Assembly: GCF_016097555.1 (NCBI RefSeq)
Contig: NC_054704.1
Location: 28,872,207-28,936,206 of the forward strand
DNA length: 64,000 bases
Reading direction: 5' to 3'
DNA from: Gigantopelta aegis
Taxonomy: Eukaryota; Mollusca; Gastropoda; Neomphalida; Peltospiridae
Below, piece after piece: positions 33,925 to 46,737 of the stretch. Numbering within the stretch: the stretch's first letter is position 1; every line of letters starts with the position of its first letter. The translations under genes were made by a program, and so were the position numbers. A model generated the notes under the pieces. The model had not been told where the DNA came from and searched no databases. It was given only the letters and a program-made list of their open reading frames with translations.

Positions 33925-35735
33925 CTGAAAAGTGCCGTCTACAAATAAGCAGACAGGAATTGTTGTTACACTGTAGGGGAGACCGGTGCTAAGTGGGACA
34001 AAATTAATGTTTTTCACCATAAAATGGTGATTAATAGGAGTACCAGCGGCACAAAACTGCCGTCGAAGGTAAACAACACACTTAACATAATCCATAAACT
34101 ACCTTTCCATCTAGAGAAATGCAGCACATGTGCACAAATTTTGTGTATGTGGTAAACTAGAACACTGTAAGGGACAAACTGGGACATCTGTCACTGAAGA
34201 ATACATAAAGGCCTTTATCCTATAACTTACCCATGATATCCATGTCATAAACCCATGTGATAATTTCAGTGTATTAACCCGGTTAATAATGGTATGCAAA
34301 TTTGAATGAATGAATGAATGAATGTTTAACGACACCCCAGCACGAAAAATACATCGGCTATTGGATGTCAGACTATGGTAATGCAAACAAATAAAGTGAT
34401 GATCAATATCAATATAAAAATTCAAGATTTATATAAAAACAGTGTAAAGAACTGTGCAAATATCACAGATAGATACCGACTTTTACTCAAAATTTCAATT
34501 TGTGCTGCATTGGCCATTCTCAAAGAGAATGTTACATCCCTGCACCACGGTGAGGTTACAGCACACGCAGGGGTGCAAATTTGCATGATGGGCATGATGG
34601 GTCAAATACTTACAAGTCGACAAGACCTGTATACCCGAGCGTAACGTTTTCAAAGCTTTAGTTAAAATGTGTGACGTCAAACCAATTTGTGCTAATCATG
34701 ATGATGTCAATATTACCGATGGCGGCGACTTTATTACTGTGATTTACTAACGATTGAATTAAAATGTTATGGGATAAATAGAATTCGCTACCATCACAAA
34801 TGTCCAAGGTAGCCCCATCACAAATGTCCCAGAAATTTTGTATACAATATTATTGCTTTAACATGTACTGTTTAACATCCATGGCGATTTATCCATTTTT
34901 CACAGGATTAATGACCTTGAACTTAGGATAAGAGTCAGTATTAGCTAATGTGTACTTAAACATAACACGGCAGCAATAGAAATAAGTAGAATTTTTCATT
35001 TGTCCACCAGACAAGTACATCGAGAAATCTACTTATCCAGTAATATTTTCACTTTTCCAAATAAATGTTTTGTTTTATTAAAGTACAAGGAATGTATTTT
35101 TGATTGCTCAAAATTAAACTGCATTGAATATTTTTACTTGTCCACTTGACAACCACTGAGGTACATTTTGCTAGTCCGAGCAGATTTTCACTTGTCAGTA
35201 CAAACGGACAAGTGCTTATTTCGAACACTGCACAGATGTCAAATTATGAAACTCTTTATTTCTGTACTAAACAAAGATATTATAGAAGTTTACCTTCATG
35301 AAAAAGAAGATTAAGACTAAAAAAAACTTAGTTAGACTGCCACTTTGTCGCACAGTAGAGCCGAGCAGTACAGAAATTTCAGGTTCGGTATTGATATCGG
35401 TATTTGGGGGGTGATTTACCTCGGTATCGGTATGGTATTTGGTATTGATACAATACTGATACCAATACTCATATCGAGCAGTATTTTCAATATACCTTGC
35501 TTTATATGCATGGCCGAGTTAAGTCTCACCTGCTAATTGCATCTAAATAAAATTAAATTCCAATCACAAGGCCCTCATCTCTCACTTCTTTTCAGCTATT
35601 TAGATAAGTTCTCAACTTCCTCCCCATTAAAAGTTCTGAAGACAACTTGCCAGTCATAACTCGATATCTGAACAAAAAGTGAGACACTTTTGATTCTACA
35701 GATCACCCTTTGATTTTTCTAATTGCTTCTTTGAA
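33925..35735. other. Intergenic sequence with repeat fragments
   Basis: No gene is seen. The region has an inverse SINE-family tail at about 34305-34372 (gaatgaatgaatgtttaacg), a MITE-like segment at about 34972-35232 and a 'cggtatcggtatggtatt' repeat near 35390-35480. Confidence 0.5.
34972..35232. mobile_element. Probable MITE with CAG...CTG ends
   Basis: The left side 'agcaatagaaataag...tttgtcc' is weakly mirrored on the right by 'ggacaagtgcttatttcgaa' and 'cactg'. The interior repeats 'acttgtcca' and 'cttgacaacc'. The match is imperfect and no target duplication is clear. Confidence 0.5.
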
Positions 35736-36545
35736 GGTTTGGACAACGTTCTGCTAGTTGGTTGGATCCTTGGTGGTAGGGAGCAGATTTATGTGTTCGA
35801 TATTGTTTCGAGCCATGAATGTTTCAAATTCACTGCTTGTGAAAGAAGTTCCATTATTGGATACAACAGTAGTAGGCAAGCCAGGCATGGCAAATGTCAT
35901 TTTGAGAAAGCATCTAACTATAATCAACAACATTTTGTCAATGTGGATGCTTTTCCACGGACCTTGTGGATACTCCCAGGGGTGCATTTCCACAGCTGAA
36001 ATGCTTTTCACATTTACTTGGCACAAATTACATTTGTAAACTGTCATTTTGGTGTCCGAGTCAATGTTTGGCCACCGAAAATAAACTATGCACAAGGGTC
36101 TTCATTTTCACGATTCCATGTTGAGAATCATGTAACATTATGAGAACACCTGAACGTCCTTGTTGGCGTACGACTACTCTTAATCCCCATAGTACAATTC
36201 CACCATGAGAGCTCAGCTCATTTCTTCAAGCATGATTTGGCTTCAAGTCAGGTTCATCTGTCGTTGTCCAACTATTTGTAATGGATCCTTTCACTCTCAA
36301 AAGAACAGGATCAGCACAAGTCAGTTTCTTGATTTCCTCAGGTGTAACTGGAGAAGAATCAAGAAAGTTAATCAAAAACACATTATCTGCATGGATAGGC
36401 ACACAGATTCAGGTTTCATAGCTTGCAGGAAGTCTGCTCATGGCGTCAACATGCCCAATGTCCATACCCAGAATATACCTGAAAGAATTAATGCCCATAT
36501 CCAAAATATTGGACTAGAGTATCCAAGGGTCAAACTCAACCCAGA
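35736..36545 (-). pseudogene. Gypsy-type retrotransposon pol remnant
   Basis: Reading the - strand, the region begins with an RNase H end (GHVDAMSRLPAS, matching the usual NxADALSR signature). It passes through a linker with stops into an integrase: YFRWPNIDSDTKMTVYKCNL with CQ, HPWEYPQGPWKSIHID, then GLPTTVVSNNGTSFTSSEF. The last matches the catalytic VSDNGTxFTSxEF block with aspartate replaced by asparagine. The first catalytic aspartate survives in HID, but the stretch that normally separates the two is shortened by a deletion. No LTRs were identified. Confidence 0.85.
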
Positions 36546-38630
36546 CCCCAGCACTGAACACTTAAATTAGATGAGACAAAGAAATAAAGTAAAATAACAT
36601 TATGCATCTTAATTCCAGTGCTGAACATGGATGCCAAATCATGCCATTGTAATGTATTCCACAGATATTCGACTTTTGTTTTCCCTCCATGTCTCATACC
36701 CCTATAATGTAACTGGTGGCAAGCATATGGCAAAATGACGTAACAAAAATAAAAATTAAATAAGAGTGCTCTTCTATGCACGGGTACTCAAGTCTTGTGA
36801 ATGGACTGTAGTCTTGCCAGACTCTGCCCATGGCTGAGTAGTCAAGTATTCATGGAGACCCTAGTCTTGTGTTGCAGAAGGACATATGATGGTTGGAGCT
36901 TTGCAAATACAGCAAAGGAAGCAACATTATTATTTGGATTCTCCGTTTGCCACGTTGTATGCCTGCTGCCTTGAGACTTCTATTACAAATCTCTGCTGTT
37001 GCTGCTTCTTTACTACTGTGCGCATGTATGAAAGCTCCCAGGAAAGTTTCAGATCTTAAAACACCTTTCTATGTCAATCACCACATCCATGCATGTAGCA
37101 TCAGCTCTGCACTTTCTTTTGCTGGAAAGTGGCTAATTGGTTGAATTGGAAACTTTTATTAGGTATCCTGGCCAGAGATCTAAAAATGTTTCGATACTAA
37201 TAAACTACTAACTAACAGTGGTGTCTGTGCAGCAAAGATACAGAATCACACTTCATTTTCAGATGGTATATGTTTTAATTATTTTTTTTATCCCACTGCT
37301 CCTTTCATTTTACTCCTTTGATTTCCATGTCATTTCCTCCCAGTCTGACAACTCCTATCTTTCAACTCTCTTTTGCTGTTCACCTCCACATCCCAGTCCC
37401 TGTCTCTCCAACTACGACATGTGCTTGTTTCTTATGGCTATCCGTGCCACACACCTGTCATTCCCCATCAGCTTTTAGCTGTGGGTTTAGTCTCACCACT
37501 TCGGAGTGTTCAGTAGTTACTTTTTGGCATTGTTAAGAGGCACTTGTAACCACCTACTATTCTTCCCTACTACCGGTGGTCCTTTGTGGATGGCATATTT
37601 TGTATCGCAGCTATTTCACCATTGTACCCCCAAAATAATAGTAATAATAATCTTTATTTTTAAAAAGATTACACAAATAGTAGTGCACTAATCACCCTTG
37701 TGGCCTTCTGTCTAATAAACATTTAGTAATGTAATAATAAAACTCAACATAACAAGTTATTTGCAAACATTACACACATTAGTTTCTCGATGGACAAGTT
37801 AGGTATTTTTTTAAAATGGCTGCATTTCATTTTTAAAAACTTCCTTGAGTGTATTAAAGATTAAATTCTCAAAGAAAACTGGTTTCTAGCAAAATCCATA
37901 TTTGTACTTTTCACTGCCAACAGATAAGTTGGAAAAAAAGATAAAGTCCTTGCCCACTAAAACCAATGGACATATAACATGTGTGGAACATTTTTCAATA
38001 TCGATTTTCAACTGTATAGAATTGTGTTGAACTATCTTTATTGATAATAATAAGTAGCTTTTGATCCATAGTCCAAGTTAGTTATAAAAATAGTTTTAGT
38101 GACTATCAAGGAAAGTGTCCATAGGCTGTTATATAGTAGATGTTTCAAGCATGTTTCAAAATACTATGCCAAAAACTACCTCTAAAAACAAATTTTTGTT
38201 GTTTTATGATATAAATATTACATTCTGTTACATCCGTACTATATCTTCATTCATTTAGTTTGAATATACCATTAATTTTTTTTGACTTTTTAGCTCAAAT
38301 AAATTTGAAGGACCATTACCAGACAGACTATACATATTTCACCATAGCTAATACTGACTCATATACAACAATATGTTGGGCCCTTTAGAAGTACTCTCTG
38401 AATGCTGGTTAACGTATCATTGTATATTACATGATGTATTTACACGTTATGTATTGATTTTAGTTTTTACTTGTTCATATCTGTTATCACACTGTTTTGT
38501 AATAAAATTACAGCTGAATATTATTATTATTATTTATACATGTATTATATTTACAAAACAATAAGGAGTTTGTTTAAGACTTTCTTAAGAGTTATTTATT
38601 AATATCATTTAGAGTATTTTGTTTTTATAT
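36546..38630. other. Intergenic sequence, no gene recognised
   Basis: It includes a pyrimidine-rich stretch at 37280-37500 and AT-rich sequence. It may contain more of the Gypsy remnant, but nothing diagnostic is visible. Confidence 0.5.
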
Positions 38631-39475
38631 TGGGGTCATTCCGTGTCAAATCACTCCCAAAAAAAGGAAATTTAAACCCTACCCTCTCCAATTTCAATGA
38701 AATTTGGTATATAGAGTTATTGTGGTCAAAAAACCTGAAATTCCAAGTTTCAGCTCAATCGGAGCAACGGTTTCCGAGTTATGGCCTTTTTTCTTCTCGG
38801 TTTTTTTGTCAAAAAAGGGCGTAGCCACCCTTTTTTAAATTGCCATAACTCAGCAACCAATGGTCCAATTTTGACAAATGAGGTATCATTGGAAAGGGGG
38901 AATTACAAGGAATCAAAATCTGGCATTATTCCTGACACTTGGGTTACTTTTGGGCTGATGACCTTTTGACCTATATTTTGACCTTGAAATTGACCTTGTG
39001 GGACACGTGACTTTGAGATGACCTTTGATTAAAATTATAGCCCAACATGTTACCTACAACATATAAAAAAATTGGAGGTGAAAAATGTTTCATTAGTCAG
39101 CAATTTCAGATTGAAATACGTTTACCTGCTGTTCTATGCTCTCTGTATAGACTGCATGCATTTCACTATTAAATGTATATGCGTCAACACTGTAAATGTC
39201 ATGAATGTTAATGATACAATATAGTGTGGCAACCAGGCAACCAGGCAACCAATTGATTAAGGAAAATAGAATCTATAAATCACTACTGGTTATCTACAAC
39301 ATATAAAAACACTGGAGGTGGAAAATGTTTCATTAGTCAGCAATTTCAAATTGAAATATGTTTACCTGCTGCTGTTCTATGCTCTGTGTATAGACTGCAC
39401 ATGTATTTAAGCACTATTAAATGTACATGCATCAACACTGTAAATGTCATGAATGTTCTAACAATATAGTCCAGC
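38631..39475 (+). repeat. Left arm of the fold-back element, with internal duplication
   Basis: After the arm proper (to about 39292) a second copy of its inner part follows in direct orientation (tctacaacatataaaaacac through gtaaatgtcatgaatgtt, 39293-39475). The left side is therefore longer than a simple inverted copy of the right. Confidence 0.8.
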
Positions 39476-40349
39476 ATCCAACAGATTTCAGATAATTTTT
39501 TTGAAATATTGCCTAATTATCAAAAACATCTTGTGCCAACATCTCATATTGTTTAGAACAGGTTAAACTATATTACCATGGGGACTACATTGAAAGGAAG
39601 TTATGGCCCCTTGAATGGACTTTGGACCCCATGTGGAGGAAACTGCAGCCCCCCAACCCCAATTCAGAGCATGCTGCATGAATATCTAAAATCGAAGAAA
39701 TTTATGTTTATCCATTAGATCTCGGATTTCCCTCCATTTCCAAGATCCATTAAGATGTAAGTATCAGAAAATCTCCAGTAGGTAACTGACAAACAAAAGA
39801 ACTAATTGATCCTTATTACTTATATATGTAATTAGTATTGATAATTATTTTTAAGATTAATTACTATCTGTGGTCTGTAGGCCTACTGGCACACTTATGT
39901 GTGTATATTTACATCCTTATTGATGAAGTGAAGAATGTTTGTACTTCAAAATTTTGTGTCTACATCATGTCATTGAGCAAGTCATTATGGTAAGATTGCT
40001 AAATAATAATTTGTTTATTCACCATAGGTACTGCATCACAATTTGACACTTATTTTCTAAGGTTTCAAGCATAGGCCTGTACCGTAAGCAGCAGAGAATC
40101 CAACTGAAAAAGTTACTTATAGCACTTAGTGATAGGCCTACAATGTAGTACATGTATACATAATGAAGGGTAAAACAAAAAATTTTAATGGATAAAGAAT
40201 TTTTAAAAATGGAATTGTCACAATTCAGCAATAAATGGCAGAAAAATAGTCATATATATGGAACTTTTTAAAAATGCCAAACAAATGCTATTTTGTGATG
40301 GTACATGCTCTTAAATTTGTTTCGCCTGTGGTGATTTTAATTGTGTTAG

Positions 40350-41530
40350 AGGGCCGTGTGCAGTTTCATTGCCCGTAGCCCAGGTGGGCAACTTGTTACG
40401 TAATACTTCGCGCGATCGGACATTCCAATATGCACTTAGTCCAGCTGTGGAGGCCATGTGGCGAGTAGTTACGTAATACCTTTGCGAGTGCGGTTTTTAC
40501 AACTGTGATTTGGCGACGATGGCGTCAGTAAGTCTGACGATCAGAGAAAAATAATACCGCTTGGTCGCGTTGGAAATATCAGATGATAGGGGGAGGTACC
40601 GCCTTGTACCCCCAGGCGTTTTCTGATTTTTGAATAAATAGCTAGGATTTAGAGATATCTAGGAGAACCAGAATAGGAAGGCTCCCAGTGAACGTAGTCC
40701 GTTGGACTTTGGTAAATATTTTTATTTCTGCTCTGTGTATAACCTTGATGTGATTGATGTGACTTTAAATATTTTAATACTGTATTATACCAATATTCTT
40801 TAGACAGTGTCTTCGGTCATCTGACGAAGTAAATCGTAGACTTTTTGTTCTAACATTATATGAGTATTTGGTAATATAAAGTTTAGCCAGTCATCCTAGA
40901 GGACCTAGGTAAACTGTAGGTTATTGTCTTTATTGTGATAGGTACCAGTATTAATTCTGTGTTACAAGGTTACAGAATGAGTAGTTAGGGTTAATTAAAA
41001 ATTAACCCGTTAGGAATAGAGCTGTAATTCCTTTATTAATTAAGTTCCCCTGGAAACGTTCCTAAATTATCACACGTTACTGAACGAGTAGTAAGGGTTA
41101 ATTAAAAATTAACCAGTTAGGAATGGTGTTGTAATTCCTTTATTAATTAACTTCTCCTGGAAGCGTTTCTCAATTATAACGGTGAAGTGATTCGCATATT
41201 GTGTAACTAGACCCCTAGAGATTAAGTGATCAGTTCTGGGTTGTAATTATTGCTGTTATTAATTAACTACTACGGCTGTACATTTGTCAGCGTAGATTAA
41301 TACAGATTCCAAAGTGTATTGTGTTTTTGTTGTGTTTCTAGAGAACTAACGTGCTATAATAATATATACTTTATATAAGATCGTATCTCTGATCATACCT
41401 AGAGACGAGCCATACTAGGGTTTAACCACCTGTTACAGAGAGATCTAATAGATATACAGTTAGGAGAGATATTTTAATAATCATGTTTTATTCAGTTACG
41501 GGAATTATAGAATCCCCGTGACATATTTCA
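40350..41530 (+). other. Interior insertion of unclear nature (possible solo LTR)
   Basis: This G/C-richer stretch includes 'ttgttacgtaatact' and 'gtagttacgtaatacct'. It also carries a tandem duplication of about 110 bp, with units containing 'agggttaattaaaaattaac' followed by 'gtaattcctttattaatta', at about 40978-41055 and 41090-41165. It has TATA-like and tandem features seen in LTRs, but no matching internal domain or target duplication was found. The LTR idea is a guess. Confidence 0.3.
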
Positions 41531-41551
41531 TTGTACATAGTTAAATAGATG

Positions 41552-41850
41552 GCAGGGGTGGTACATAGCCCTGTGGTAAAGCACTCGCTTGGTGCGCTGA
41601 CAAGTCTGGGAATGATCCCTGTCAGTGGGCTATTTTTTACTCCATCTAGTGCACTACAACTGGTATATCAAAGGCCATGGTATGTGCTATCCTGTCTCTG
41701 GGATGGTGCATATAAAAGATCAATTGCTACTAATTGAAAAACGTAACGGGTTTCCTTTCTAAGACTATTTGTCAAAATTACAAAATGTTTGACGTCCAAT
41801 AGTCAATGATCAATAAATCAATCTCTAGTGGTGTCGTTAAACAAAACCCT
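41552..41850 (+). mobile_element. SINE inside the fold-back element
   Basis: The tRNA-like head 'ctgtggtaaagcactcgctt' with 'gggaatgatccctgtc' is followed by the body, core (gtgcatataaaagatcaatt) and tail 'ggtgtcgttaaacaaaaccc'. It ends directly upstream of the 141-residue frame. Confidence 0.85.
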
Positions 41851-41864
41851 GCAGTACCATCGTT

Positions 41865-42290
41865 TTGTCCCATTATCAGTCTACAATGCAGGTTTTCAAA
41901 CTGAGTTTACAATCCAATCCACCCGAATTTGTACAAATTCAAGATACTAGCAATTTCGATGATAGTAATGACAATTCACAAATTCCACTAGAAATAAAGG
42001 CGCAGAACTTTGTCTGCAGCCTCTATGATGGTCTTCCTTGGATTGGTTTGGTGGATGAAGTTTCAGAGGAATTTGGAGACTATAACGTCAAGTTCATGCA
42101 CCCTCATGGACCTTCAAGGCAGTTCCACTGGCCGTCAAAAGCAGACAGGTGTTGGATTCCAGAAAGGGATATACTTTGTGTTATAAACACCCCATCCTTG
42201 ACATCATCTTCATCCAGGAATTACAGTATCTGCCAAAATGATCTCGTCAGAATTTCCAAAGTCTGTTCAACATGGATAGTTAAAGACTAG
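41865..42290 (+). CDS. Uncharacterised frame inside the fold-back element
   Basis: This 141-codon frame is open to a TAG and begins either at its own start or after a possible acceptor ('acaatgcag', about 41889). The central part reads NFVCSLYDGLPWIGLVDEV, then FGDYNVKFMHPHG, FHWPSKADRCWIP and ERDILCVI. The run of short beta-like segments with aromatic residues suggests a small barrel (Tudor/SH3-like) chromatin-reader domain. My recollection is that similar C-terminal domains occur in proteins encoded by animal DNA transposons, but I cannot confirm that here. No catalytic transposase residues are present. It may be the last exon of a longer transposon gene whose upstream part was replaced by the SINE and other sequence. 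Being inside long inverted arms, it is more likely element-borne than host. Confidence 0.5.
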   Translation: MSHYQSTMQVFKLSLQSNPPEFVQIQDTSNFDDSNDNSQIPLEIKAQNFVCSLYDGLPWIGLVDEVSEEFGDYNVKFMHPHGPSRQFHWPSKADRCWIPERDILCVINTPSLTSSSSRNYSICQNDLVRISKVCSTWIVKD

Positions 42291-42518
42291 AAAGCTTGTG
42301 ACTTCAATCAAGTAGTCAGACTCATCAAATAAACAGAAATACAATAATATATAAAATTAACAATAGATGAAGGAAACTACCAGTAGCGATTTATAGATTC
42401 TATTTTCCTTAATCAATTGTTTGCCTGGTTGCCACACTATATTGTATCATTAACATTCATGACATTTACAGTGTTGATGCATATACATTTAATAGTGAAA
42501 TGCATGCAGTCTATACAG

Positions 42519-42910
42519 TAAAGTAAAGTTTGTTTTATTTAACGACGCCTCTAGAGCACATTGATTTTTTTTATCTTATCATCGGCTATTGGACGTCAAA
42601 CATATGGTCATTCTGACACTGTTTTTAGAGGAAACCCGCTGTCGCCACATGGGCTACTCTTTTTATGACAGGCAGCAAGGGATCTTTTATTTGCGCTTCC
42701 CACAGGCAGGATAGCACAAACCATGGCCTTTGTTGAACCAGTTATGGATCACTGGTCGGTGCAAGTGGTTTACACCTACCTATTGAGCCTTGCGGAGCAC
42801 TCACTCAGGGTTTGGAGTCGGTATCTGGATTAAAAATCTCATGTCTCGACTGGGATCCGAACCCAGTACCTACCAGCCTGTAGACTGATGGTCTGCCACG
42901 ACGCCGGTTT
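42519..42910 (-). mobile_element. SINE inserted in the right fold-back arm
   Basis: This full-length reverse-strand SINE (head box B GGTTCGGATCC in inverse, core and tail) has a 13-bp target duplication GCAGTCTATACAG at 42506-42518 and 42911-42923. The uninterrupted equivalent of the site is present in the left arm near 39132-39150. Confidence 0.95.
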
Positions 42911-43358
42911 GCAGTCTATACAGAGAGCATAGAACAACAGCAGGTAAACATATTTCAATCTGAAATTGCTGACTAATGAAACATTTTCCACCTCCAATTT
43001 TTTTATATGTTGTAGATAACATGTTGGGCTATAATTTTAATCAAAGGTCATCTCAAAGTCATGTGTCCCACAAGGTCAAAAGGTCATCAACCCAAAAATA
43101 ACCCAAGTGTCAGGAATAATGCCAGATTTGGATTCCTTGTAATTCCCCCTTTCCAATGATACCTCATTTGTCAAAATTGGACCATTGATTGCCGAGTTAA
43201 AAAAAAAAAAAGGCCATAACTCGTAAACTATTGGTCCGATTAAGCTGAAACTTGGAATTTCAGGTTTTTTTGGCCAAAATAACCGTATATACCAAATTTC
43301 ATAGAAATTGGAGAGGGTAGGGTTTAACCCATTGGGTGATCTGACATGGAATGACCCA

Positions 43359-44842
43359 TTGAAGCAATTTTAAATGGACTTGATGTAAATGTTTACTGAA
43401 ATCCTATTGGACATATTTTGTTGAATATTATTGTTTGGTGTGCACTTTTAACAGATTATCCGATTTAAGAAACTGGTCAGAGTGTGCTGCAATTGTAACC
43501 AATTGTCAACTAACAGCTTTTTTAAAGCCTAAAATTTCATACTAAACACGTTCTTTTTTTAGAATATCAACATTTATATAATACAAGATGTTTCTTGGGT
43601 GTCTTAAAGTATGAACAGTGAACAGTGGAGTACTTAGTCCAATGTAGATTTTAACTCTTAATAATTTTGTGCAAGCAAAAAAATACATGTATATATTTCA
43701 AATGAAAATTAATGTTTTGGGCTACTATAAATATTAGGATGACCAGAAAATATATTTAATATGTAAAATATTTTATCATTTAATTTTTTTGTACAGTGTA
43801 TCTGGGTTTTGTCCAAAATGTTCCATATTCTCATTATGAAACATAAGATATGGCTTCAGTCGATTCTTTGCTTACATTCTGAATGTGGGCCGGTATTTTG
43901 GACCATTGTGCAACCTGTAACCCGTGGGCCAATTTCAATACCTAAGCACCATTATTAAAAATGTCTGGATTTTTTTTCATAACACACTTTCATCTCAGGA
44001 TCTATTAGTTACATGTTACAAATGGCAGCTAATTTATGACAGGCAGTGCTTTGAAGCAAGATAGCTGTGTTATAAAAAGTCCAATGATTTTTGCTAATTC
44101 TTTTTATAATTTTTGTTTAACTCTTGGTATTTTGTTATTACCGGGTACTTGGATGACCACTGTCCTTCATTTTTGCATGCATTTCTGAGCAATTGCTATT
44201 TTAGCGTAAATTCTGTACCAAATATTTACCTACTGCAAGCAGTAATGATATTGATACCAGGAGTGATGGTGTGGTGTAATAAATAACATTTTAATCATGG
44301 ATGTTTCATCTTGGTTGATATATGTGTATTAGCAATTATTTAACGAAGAAACTGAAATCTGATTGGTTGATTTTGTTGGGCACTACACATTATCTTGTAT
44401 TCCATGTTCTTGTGATATTTCATTGTATATTTATTGCTATGTTTCATTATTGAATATCTGTTGATGTTTTATATTCATGGTCGTAGTAAAGTAATTTCCA
44501 GGAATATAAATCAACTGATCAAGGATATGATTTTTACTAGTACTTTAAACAGATCGAATACCAATATGGAGTATTTATCTCATTTACAACAGACTGGAAA
44601 TAGATCTGTTCTTGGTGGTGTAGTGATTAAAGTCACAAAGCTTCCATTTCATATCATGTTTATGTCCCGAGTGAAATAAGTTTCAGTTATCAAGAGCTTT
44701 AGTGAGTGACAATGAAAATTATTTCATGAGGGATATAAACATGATACAAAATGGTTGCGAGTTTAATATCCTATTTAATACCCATACTTGATTTTAATTT
44801 AACTGAACTCGTTTGACGTTGCATAAGCTCGTAGTGCACCAG
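43359..44842. other. Intergenic AT-rich sequence, no gene recognised
   Basis: No coding exon or clear repeat boundary is visible in this stretch. Confidence 0.5.
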
Positions 44843-46325
44843 TCATATGGCTTCATCAATACCATCGATTTTGGTATATATAAATGATATTGTTAATGGG
44901 ATTACTTCAAATATTAGATTGTTCGCTGATGATACCTCATTATTTATTACTGTTGAAAATCCTGAACTATGTTGTAATATTTTAAACTCTGACTTAGAGC
45001 ATATTAACAAGTGGGCTAAACGGTGGCTTGTTAAGTTCAGTCCCGAAAAAACCGAACCTTGTTGTTTAGCCAAAAAAATTAAAAACCCAGCAATCCTAAG
45101 TTATTTTTAGACAACGTACAAGTATCAGAGGTTGATGTCCATAAACACTTGGGCCTTACATTCCAGAAATCTGCGGAATGGGATTTCCATATACAAAATA
45201 TTGTAAGTAAGGCCAGTAAAATGGTAAATTGTCTTTGATCCTTTAAATATAGATTATCTAGAAAATCATTAGTAAAAAGCTATAGATCATTTATTCTTCC
45301 CATTTTTGATTATGCCGATATTCTTTGGGATAATTGTAGTCTCCAACAGGCATACAATCTTGAAAATATACACTTGGACGCTTTGCGTACAATTTGTGGT
45401 TCTGTTCGGGGAACATCTCACGAGTTACTATATAGCGAAACTGGTTTTATATCTTTATCAGAAAGGAGAAGTCGCCATAAACTATGTATGATGTATAAAC
45501 TTTCTAATAACTTGCTCCCCACATTCTTGACATTACAATTACCACGCCCCATTTCTGCAAAAAAACCCATATTACACTCGTAATGTAGATCGCCTCCTTA
45601 CATACTTTTGTCGAACTAAACTTTTCGCGAATTCCTTTTTTCCTTCCGCAGTTAAATTATGGAATAATATAACGTCCGATATTAGGAATTCTTCATCGTT
45701 AAAAAGATTTAAATCAGAATTAAATAAATCAGACCCAATTGTACCGTGCTACTTTTACGATGGTGATAGAAGGCAACAGATATCACATAGTCGACTCCGC
45801 TTGGGAACCAGCGATCTAAATGGTCATAAATTTGCAAGACACGTAAGTGACAGTCCATTTTGTACTTGTGGACATCTTATTGAAGATGCAGAACATTTTT
45901 TATGTTATTGTCCACTATATAATGTAATTCGTAATACTCACCTGTCAAAATATCACAATCTTAATTGCAAGACTTTATTATTTGGTGACCCAAATTTTTT
46001 ACCCACGAAAATAGTGTTATATTTAAATCTGTTCAAGACTTTATAATTAATAGCAAACGTTTCGATAACTAGCCATTCATTATTCCTCCTTCTCCCTTCC
46101 CAACTGTGACTAAATAATATCATATCAACTATCTATTTTTATTTTTCCTTTCTTCTCTCTCTTCCATTCTTCTCATCTTAGCTAATTTGAATTTATTTAA
46201 ATTATTATACTATTTCTGTCATCTTGATGTATCAAACTTGTATTTATAAATGTAGGGAGAGGCCTTAATATAGGCTCTTGCCTGTTGGCCAATCCCAAAC
46301 CGCATTTTGACGGCAATAAATATTG
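44843..46325 (+). pseudogene. 5'-truncated non-LTR retrotransposon (LINE) pol, 3' end
   Basis: This is the C-terminal part of a LINE reverse transcriptase. ILVYINDIVNGITSNIRLFA and DDTSLF give the FADD active site. HINKWAKRW and VKFSPEKTE follow, then, across a frameshift at about 45107, HLGLTFQ and WDFHIQNIV. Later comes DYADILWDN. The last part (LGTSDLNGHKF, FCTCGHLIEDAEHFLCYCPL) has the cysteine/histidine-rich C-terminal knuckle. At least one TGA (about 45236) and frame changes break it. The 3' end carries an untranslated tail (atataggctcttgcctgttg) near 46270 and ends around 'ggcaataaatattg'. The clade (Jockey/CR1-like) is not resolved. Confidence 0.87.
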
Positions 46326-46737
46326 TTTAAACTAATACCATCGATTATCCTCCAGAAAGAAATAGAAACTATGTTAATAACATTTAATATACATGTACTT
46401 TAGTTTCCTGCACTCTGTTGGTTACCAGTTTTCCCCTAACATGCCATACCATAAAATGCATGCTTATTTGAGTAGTTGTTTTTGTTTTAAAGTATCATAC
46501 AGACTGAATTTATTATTTTATCATATTTTATGTTATGAACATATGGTTTGGGGTTATATATGAACTAGTTTTAGCAAAATATTATGTTATTTGCATTGAA
46601 TTGTTATTTACTTAATTTATATATATACATGTTCTTGTAAGATCAAATTGTATTGATTTTTTTTGTGCATTTAAACCCCAGCATAATAAACCAAGTTTAC
46701 ACTGTACAATATGTTTTGTCTTTTGTTTTTAATTTAA

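Larger units (their letters stand above)
38631..43358. mobile_element. 4.7-kb fold-back element with long inverted arms
   Basis: The left end TGGGGTCATTCCGTGTCAAA is the inverse of the right end TCTGACATGGAATGACCCA, with small changes. Collinear inverted similarity then continues through 'aaatttggtatata', 'ctgaaattccaagtttcagc', 'caatgatacctc' and 'ttcattagtcagcaatttca'. The left arm runs 38631-39292 and the right arm 42380-43358. The right arm contains a SINE absent from the left. The interior holds a 141-residue frame, a SINE and a stretch with a tandem duplication. No transposase catalytic motif was found, so the superfamily is open. Confidence 0.85.

Noticed and set aside
37218..37536. 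Hydrophobic, serine-rich frames
   Set aside because: Pyrimidine-rich sequence without splice context or domain.
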